Shown here piece after piece: positions 5,874 through 9,967 of a stretch of DNA of 9,967 nucleotides. The translations under genes were made by a program, and so were the position numbers. The notes below the pieces were generated by a model. That model saw nothing but the letters and a program-made list of their open reading frames with translations. It was not told the origin of the DNA and ran no database searches. The stretch comes from Clostridiales bacterium UBA3953 (GTDB taxonomy: Bacteria; Bacillota; Clostridia; Oscillospirales; CAG-272), in the NCBI GenBank assembly GCA_002385415.1, contig DGDL01000076.1, positions 892 to 10,858 on the forward strand. Direction: 5' to 3'. The stretch's first letter is position 1; the number at the start of each line of letters is the position of its first letter.

Positions 5874-6927
5874 CTGTGCCACTCTCTCCGCCGTCATTAT
5901 TTTCCGTTTGGCTGTCACTCGAGCTTTGGTTGTCATCGGATTCATCGTCTGCGTCGGGTCCGGTCGAGCTTTCGGCAGTTTCGCCTTCAGGTTCGCCTGC
6001 GCCGCTGCCGCTTGCGTCGGCGTCGCTTTCGATTGCCGTATCTTCAGCCGAACCTGCCCCGCCTGCCGCCGCCTCCATAAATGCGGTCGGAGCAAATCTG
6101 CCGCGGCGCGCCAGGGCCAGCATCACAACAAGCAGCGCCGTCCCTACCACAAACGATACGAAAGCAACAAACTGCGAGATGCGCACGCTGCCTACATACA
6201 GACTGTCGACGCGCAAGCCCTCTATGAACATGCGGCCGAAACCATACCATGAAATATACATCAGCAAAATCTGCCCGTCAAACTTCTTTTTCTTATAGAG
6301 CATGTTTATAATTATAAAACCGAGCAGATTCCACAGTGACTCGTACAAAAATGTGGGATGGACATATATGGTTTCGGGATGGAATCTGTTGCGTATGCCC
6401 ATCCGCCATGGCAGGGTTGTCTCCTCGCCAAATGCTTCGGCGTTCATAAAGTTGCCCCAGCGCCCAATTATTTGACCGAGCATTGTAGCCGGGCCAAGCA
6501 TATCGAAAATCCGAAGCAGTTTGAGTTTTTTGATTTTAATAAATATCGCCGCGGCGACGGAACCGCCGATTATACCGCCGTATACGGCAAGTCCGCCTTT
6601 CCAAACTGCAGCCATGTTGTAAAGTGTGTCGCCAAGCGTATCACCTATATATAGCGACAGATTAGTCATTACATAGTACAGCCGCGCGCCTATGAACCCT
6701 GCAAGCACTACATATATCGCAAGGTCGAGCACGTCGTCGGACTTAACCTTCTCCTGACGCGAGCGATACAATACATAGCTTACCGCCGCAACGATGCCGA
6801 GCGTGATTAAGATTCCATACCAAACGATTTCATAGCTGCCAATCCGAAACGCAGCCGAGTTTATTTTAAATTCACCGATACCCAATCCCGGGAACGAAAT
6901 ATAGCTTTCAAGGTTTCGAGAGCTCAT
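5857..6927 (-). CDS. lgt: Prolipoprotein diacylglyceryl transferase with long acidic C-terminal tail
   Basis: Lgt moves a diacylglyceryl group from phosphatidylglycerol to the lipobox cysteine of pre-prolipoproteins in the plasma membrane, the first step in lipoprotein maturation. The signature GRWGNFMNAEAFG (155-167) holds the equivalents of E. coli R143, N146, E151 and G154. WYG (36-38) carries the essential tyrosine, and EGLRVDSL (236-243) the essential arginine. HPTFLYES is at 190-197. At the position of E. coli His103 there is Tyr116 (GGLAVYGG), a variant I recall from other Bacillota. The membrane core ends near residue 272, the normal family length, but 72 further residues (about 285-356) are low-complexity Ser/Gly/Ala/Asp/Glu with 22 acidic and one basic residue, predicted to face the cytoplasm. 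The start overlaps the ymfH stop by 4 bases and the end overlaps folD by 17. Confidence 0.96.
   Translation of the reverse strand: MSSRNLESYISFPGLGIGEFKINSAAFRIGSYEIVWYGILITLGIVAAVSYVLYRSRQEKVKSDDVLDLAIYVVLAGFIGARLYYVMTNLSLYIGDTLGDTLYNMAAVWKGGLAVYGGIIGGSVAAAIFIKIKKLKLLRIFDMLGPATMLGQIIGRWGNFMNAEAFGEETTLPWRMGIRNRFHPETIYVHPTFLYESLWNLLGFIIINMLYKKKKFDGQILLMYISWYGFGRMFIEGLRVDSLYVGSVRISQFVAFVSFVVGTALLVVMLALARRGRFAPTAFMEAAAGGAGSAEDTAIESDADASGSGAGEPEGETAESSTGPDADDESDDNQSSSDSQTENNDGGESGTDGKDN
5884..5889 (-). promoter_or_regulatory. Ribosome binding site fixing the folD start
   Basis: GGAGAG on the minus strand (within GGAGAGAG, 5889-5882), about 8-10 bases before the ATG at 5873. It lies inside the lgt tail codons and supports the short folD start over the longer open frame. 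Confidence 0.75.
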
Positions 6928-8234
6928 ACCTTTTCCGATTCCTCAAGCGGCAAGACGGTGGCAAGTGTATAGTGAGTGTCCTCAAACACCGTATTAAATA
7001 CCGCCGACGTATAGTCGAAATCGAGGCCGCGGATGATATCGGCGTAATCGAGCATGTCGCCGCCCTCGAACACAAAATTGCCAAGGAAATTGTTGACTAT
7101 TTCCGCCGTGCTGTCAAACCCCTTTATATAGCTCGAGTACATAACTCTGTGACAGCGTTCAAAGTCATCTGCAGACAGTCCCTCGCGCTTCATTTTGTCT
7201 ATATATTCGACGAACCGCTCGTAAACTTTTTCGGGCTGATCAGAGTCGCCCTGTATGCATACAAGCGACATGCTGTGATTGTGGTCATGCCATGCGCCGA
7301 AGTTTTGAGATATAAGGCCCTCTTTATAAAGCTCGTTGAAAAACTCGCTTGCGCGGCCGAACAGCATATTTACAAGCACCGTCATTGCCGCGTTTTTCTT
7401 CATGCGCTCATACGGGTCTTCCGAAAGTTCGACATCTTTGACTCCGATAGCGAAAAGCGGTTTTGCAACCTGCATTCTGCGGCTGAACCTGGGCCTGTAA
7501 ACCTGCGGCTCCTCCTCATACTGTACACATTCTACCTCATGTGTTTCCTGAGGTTTAAGTACTTTATCGGCAACCGCAATCACCTGCTCCGGTGTTACAT
7601 CACCACTGACACACAGCGCCATGTTTCCGAGGTTGTAAAACGTATTGTAGCATTTATAGAGCAGGTGATGGTCGATTTTCGCAATAGACTCAACCGTACC
7701 GGCAATGTCTATTCGTGCATTGTGGTTTTTATACATTGAGCGCAGCATCCCGAAAAGCAGCGCACGTCCCGGGTTGTCTTCGCCCATGCGGATTTCCTGC
7801 GCGATGATGCCCTGCTCTTTCTGAACCGACTGTTCGGTAAAATACGGTTTAGTTACATAGTCGAGCAGTATCTCAAGCGACTCGTCGAAATTGTCTGTGC
7901 ACGAGAAAAGATACATTGTGCAAAGAAACGATGTATAGGCATTTGCCGACGCGCCCGTCTCGGCAAATCTCGCAAACGTATCAACCCCGTCCTCGTTTTC
8001 GAACATTTTATGCTCGAGGAAGTGGGCTATGCCGTCAGGCACCTCGGTGTATTCCTCTTCGCCTTTGATGCGGAATTTATTGTGTACAGAACCGTATTTG
8101 GTTCCGAACATAGCGTAATAGGTGGACAGCTTTTTCGGTATGACATATATGTCAAGCCCGCTTTTATGCTTTATATAGTAATACTTTTCGCCAATTGCGG
8201 CGTTTTCCTTAACTTTTATCGTGCTGCCGTTCAC
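6924..8234 (-). CDS. ymfH: M16 family zinc peptidase, YmfH type (active subunit)
   Basis: This 436-residue protein is a clear homologue of Bacillus subtilis YmfH, an M16 (pitrilysin/insulinase-like) zinc peptidase. The inverted zinc motif HFLEH is at 71-75, with the third ligand probably E147 in IIAQEIRM and the downstream YKNHNARIDIAGT block typical of the subfamily. Database naming links the YmfF/YmfH pair to EF-P 5-aminopentanol modification, but the substrate is not known; related M16 pairs act in peptide maturation. No signal peptide is seen, so it should be cytoplasmic. The start is GTG, overlapping the ymfF stop by 4 bases (GTGA, 8231-8234), with an AAGGGAG site 9 bases upstream; a nearby ATG is in a different frame. 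It pairs with the motif-less M16 protein encoded just upstream, as in the two-subunit M16B architecture. Confidence 0.93.
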   Translation of the reverse strand: MNGSTIKVKENAAIGEKYYYIKHKSGLDIYVIPKKLSTYYAMFGTKYGSVHNKFRIKGEEEYTEVPDGIAHFLEHKMFENEDGVDTFARFAETGASANAYTSFLCTMYLFSCTDNFDESLEILLDYVTKPYFTEQSVQKEQGIIAQEIRMGEDNPGRALLFGMLRSMYKNHNARIDIAGTVESIAKIDHHLLYKCYNTFYNLGNMALCVSGDVTPEQVIAVADKVLKPQETHEVECVQYEEEPQVYRPRFSRRMQVAKPLFAIGVKDVELSEDPYERMKKNAAMTVLVNMLFGRASEFFNELYKEGLISQNFGAWHDHNHSMSLVCIQGDSDQPEKVYERFVEYIDKMKREGLSADDFERCHRVMYSSYIKGFDSTAEIVNNFLGNFVFEGGDMLDYADIIRGLDFDYTSAVFNTVFEDTHYTLATVLPLEESEKV

Positions 8235-9526
8235 TGTTCATCGCTCCCTTCGTCGGGCTTAAGCGTTCCGTTCAGGAAATATACGGTATCAAGGGTAACT
8301 CGCTTTGCCATTTCCGCTATATCCGCAGCGGTGACGGTCTGAAGTGCGGCTGCCGCGTCCTCGGGCGAGTCGTCTCGTCCGGCAAGCATTCGGGAGGTGT
8401 ACCAAGACTTCAGCGAATTTGCGTCGTCGTACAGCTCGCGATAGCCGTTTATAAGCGAATTTCGCGCAGCCACAAGCTCGGCCTCGGTGATTTCGCCCGC
8501 CTTTGTCAGCTCGAGCTGGCGTAGAATCTCGTCCTGAGCCTTTTGCTTATTGGATACTTCTATGCCGGAGCTGACTATCATGATACCCTTATGCGCTTCG
8601 GCGATTGCGCTGCAGTAGTAGCACAAGCTGAGCCTTTCGCGCACGTTCATAAACAGCTTTGACGACGGCGAGCCGCCGTACAGCTCGCGGAACATGGCAA
8701 ATACATGATAATCGCGGTCGGAAAGCGTGCAGCCTGTACGAAAACCGAGCGAAAGTTTGCCCTGTTTGACCGGCTGATCCTCTATCACTTCTTTCGATTT
8801 CTCTGCACTTCGTATCACCTGCGTCGAAAGCTCGGGAGCCGTGGTATTCGCGCAGCGGCCAAACATGTCCTGAAGCTGCGAAGTCAACGCTGCCGTATCG
8901 GTGCTTCCCACGAAATACAGCTCGACGCGCGTGCTTGTTATAAGCCACTTGTAAAACTCATAAAGCGACTCGGGCGTTATGGCCATCACGTCATCGACTT
9001 CGCCCAGCTCCGAGACCGCATAGGCTTCGCCGCGGCACATCTCGTCACGGCAGCGCTTTACGGCGTAGTAGTTTTTGTTGTTTATCTGCGATTTGATTCG
9101 ATCGCACAGATTGCGCTTTTCGGTCTCAACATAATCGGCGCTGAACACGCCGCCGTCGGTGACGGGATTGAATATAACCTCCTCGAGCACGCCGAGCAGC
9201 TGTGAAAGCACCGGCGTCGGCTCAAGCGCATATTTGTCGGCAAGCACATAAGAGGAGAACCCTATAACATGAGTTTCGCCCAGTTTATAGTTGCGGGGCG
9301 ATATGTGAGAGCCGTAAAGGTAGTCAAACATCTTATTGAGTGCAGCCATATCGGGGTATTTCTCCGTTCCGCGCAACAGCACCGAGGGCAGCAGCGCTGC
9401 CTTTGCTGCGGTTTCCGCGCGCAGCGGGATGAAAAACTCCGCCGATATGAAGTTTGTCTTAAATTTTTCGGTCTCTATGACATTCAGATACACAGAGTCG
9501 GCGAGCTTTATTCTTGCCGGCGGCAT
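8231..9526 (-). CDS. ymfF: M16 family protein, YmfF type (catalytically inactive subunit)
   Basis: This 431-residue protein matches the Bacillus subtilis YmfF family. Near the N-terminus it has KTNFISAEFFIPLRAET followed by LLPSVLLRGTEKYP, where the HxxEH zinc motif of active M16 enzymes would be; it is absent, so the protein is predicted not to bind catalytic zinc. Such proteins form the partner half of a two-subunit M16 peptidase, here with the product of the next gene. No signal peptide or membrane helix is visible. The frame runs up to 9589, but the ATG at 9526 is preferred: it has an AAGGAG site 7 bases upstream, and the extra 21 residues would come from a hairpin leader. It is the first gene of the ymfF-ymfH-lgt-folD operon, behind a near-consensus promoter. 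The substrate is unknown. Confidence 0.92.
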   Translation of the reverse strand: MPPARIKLADSVYLNVIETEKFKTNFISAEFFIPLRAETAAKAALLPSVLLRGTEKYPDMAALNKMFDYLYGSHISPRNYKLGETHVIGFSSYVLADKYALEPTPVLSQLLGVLEEVIFNPVTDGGVFSADYVETEKRNLCDRIKSQINNKNYYAVKRCRDEMCRGEAYAVSELGEVDDVMAITPESLYEFYKWLITSTRVELYFVGSTDTAALTSQLQDMFGRCANTTAPELSTQVIRSAEKSKEVIEDQPVKQGKLSLGFRTGCTLSDRDYHVFAMFRELYGGSPSSKLFMNVRERLSLCYYCSAIAEAHKGIMIVSSGIEVSNKQKAQDEILRQLELTKAGEITEAELVAARNSLINGYRELYDDANSLKSWYTSRMLAGRDDSPEDAAAALQTVTAADIAEMAKRVTLDTVYFLNGTLKPDEGSDEQ

Positions 9527-9533
9527 GGAACCA

Positions 9534-9539
9534 CTCCTT
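9534..9539 (-). promoter_or_regulatory. Ribosome binding site fixing the ymfF start
   Basis: AAGGAG on the minus strand within GGAAGGAGTGG, 7 bases before the ATG at 9526. It selects this start over the upstream in-frame ATG at 9589. Confidence 0.9.
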
Positions 9540-9547
9540 CCGTATGT

Positions 9548-9594
9548 AGACGCCCGCCGGACCGATTTTCCGGCTTGTCCGACGGGCATCGTCT
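9548..9594 (-). promoter_or_regulatory. Long hairpin in the ymfF operon leader
   Basis: On the minus strand AGACG (9594-9590) and CCCGTCGGAC (9586-9577) pair with GTCCGGCGGG (9562-9553) and CGTCT (9552-9548). The result is a 15-bp helix with a 3-base bulge, one G-U pair and a 14-base loop. It lies between the promoter and the ribosome binding site and has no T run after it on the minus strand, so it is not a standard terminator. It resembles no riboswitch class that I can name. Confidence 0.7.
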
Positions 9595-9626
9595 TTACTT
9601 AAAATAAGCGTTTGAATATCAGGTAT

Positions 9627-9655
9627 ATTATACTACCCGGCAGGTTATATTTCAA
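9627..9655 (-). promoter_or_regulatory. Sigma-A promoter for the ymfF-ymfH-lgt-folD operon
   Basis: On the minus strand TTGAAA (9655-9650), a 17-base spacer, then a perfect TATAAT (9632-9627). The -35 box lies in the last codons of the upstream GH94 gene and the stop codon of that gene is in the spacer. The predicted start of transcription is near 9620, giving a leader of roughly 95 bases. Confidence 0.85.
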
Positions 9656-9967
9656 CCGTTATTTCAAGCAAATGTCGCTTTTTATCAAACGGGAAATAAT
9701 TGTTTACAATTTTCCCGTCCAGTTTGTACTCTGTTTTGCTGCCTCGCTCGGCCCGAATCGTGTACTGCGTACCGTGTCTGTTCACCTGAAGCGTGAAGTT
9801 CGGGAAGCTTTCGGTCAGCTTTGGCGTTATTGTAAAGCCGCCTTCGCGCTCGTCATAGCCGAGCAGGTATTCGAGCACAGCCTTGTAATACCATGCCGCC
9901 GCGCCGGTATACATCGACCAGCCGCAGCGCCCCGCAAAGTCGGGGTTTGAATACACGTCGCCGGCCA
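9645..9967 (-). CDS. GH94-family glycoside phosphorylase/beta-glucan-active protein, C-terminal part (cut by window edge)
   Basis: Only the last 107 or so codons are present; the frame stays open to the window edge and no start codon is implied by the GTG at 9954-9956. The segment DVYSNPDFAGRCG followed by GWSMYTGAAAWYY matches the conserved C-terminal part of the GH94 catalytic domain (cellobiose, chitobiose and related phosphorylases, and the phosphorylase-like domain of cyclic beta-1,2-glucan synthetase). This is followed by GGFTITPKL and a short beta-rich end, as in the family's C-terminal jelly roll. These enzymes split a beta-linked disaccharide or glucan with phosphate to give a sugar 1-phosphate. 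The catalytic Asp and substrate-determining parts lie outside the window, so the substrate cannot be named. The gene ends in TAA, and no terminator separates it from ymfF. Confidence 0.82.
   Translation of the reverse strand, partial: AGDVYSNPDFAGRCGWSMYTGAAAWYYKAVLEYLLGYDEREGGFTITPKLTESFPNFTLQVNRHGTQYTIRAERGSKTEYKLDGKIVNNYFPFDKKRHLLEITVEI

Noticed and set aside
5874..6095. N-terminal extension of FolD from an upstream start at 6095
   Set aside because: The extra residues are the lgt tail read in another frame (Lys/Arg/Gln/Ala-rich, no domain). The ATG at 5873 has a ribosome binding site and gives the standard FolD N-terminus.
6972..7739. Long plus-strand open frame of 255 codons opposite ymfH
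   Set aside because: It lies wholly inside a well-supported gene on the other strand, has no recognisable domain, and its composition is what the reverse of a coding region gives. The same applies to other plus-strand frames such as 398-1030 and 1774-2373.
9527..9589. Longer ymfF start at 9589
   Set aside because: The extra 21 codons fall in the leader hairpin and have no good ribosome binding site; the ATG at 9526 has AAGGAG at ideal spacing.

Overview
The window looks like a chromosomal segment of a Gram-positive bacterium of the phylum Bacillota, most likely class Clostridia. This rests on the paired YmfF/YmfH M16 proteins, close in sequence to the Bacillus subtilis pair, on the C-terminal form of RsmG, on strong AGGAG-type ribosome binding sites, and on near-consensus sigma-A promoters. 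Species cannot be read from the sequence. Every convincing gene lies on the minus strand, so transcription runs from right (9967) to left (1). Gene density is high and no gene-free stretch exceeds about 140 bases.

In order of transcription: (1) 9645-9967 holds the 3' end of a GH94-type glycoside phosphorylase gene cut by the window edge. (2) A TTGAAA-N17-TATAAT promoter at 9627-9655, lying across the end of that gene, is followed by a leader with a strong hairpin and then a tightly packed operon: ymfF (inactive M16 homologue), ymfH (active-motif M16 peptidase), lgt (prolipoprotein diacylglyceryl transferase with an unusual acidic tail) and folD (methylene-THF dehydrogenase/cyclohydrolase). 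The first two junctions are 4-base stop/start overlaps and lgt-folD overlap by 17 bases, so translation is probably coupled along the chain. (3) After a 106-base gap with a 10-bp hairpin come azlC and azlD, the two subunits of a branched-chain amino acid exporter, again with a 4-base overlap. (4) A consensus extended -10 promoter at 3805-3832 drives a calcineurin-like metallophosphoesterase that begins with TTG and ends at a clear intrinsic terminator (2893-2918). (5) mnmG and rsmG (gidA/gidB) follow, separated by about 110 bases that can form alternative hairpins. mnmE, often just upstream of mnmG, is not there.

The genes are mostly housekeeping: tRNA wobble modification (mnmG), 16S rRNA methylation (rsmG), one-carbon metabolism (folD), lipoprotein lipidation (lgt) and amino-acid export (azlCD). 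The least understood part is the M16 pair, whose homologues are linked in database naming to EF-P modification; here it is joined to lgt and folD rather than to ymfI. I see no mobile element, CRISPR array, tRNA or rRNA, and no clear new defence or biosynthetic system. The best leads are the M16-lgt operon with its structured leader and the acidic C-terminal tails on Lgt and AzlC.
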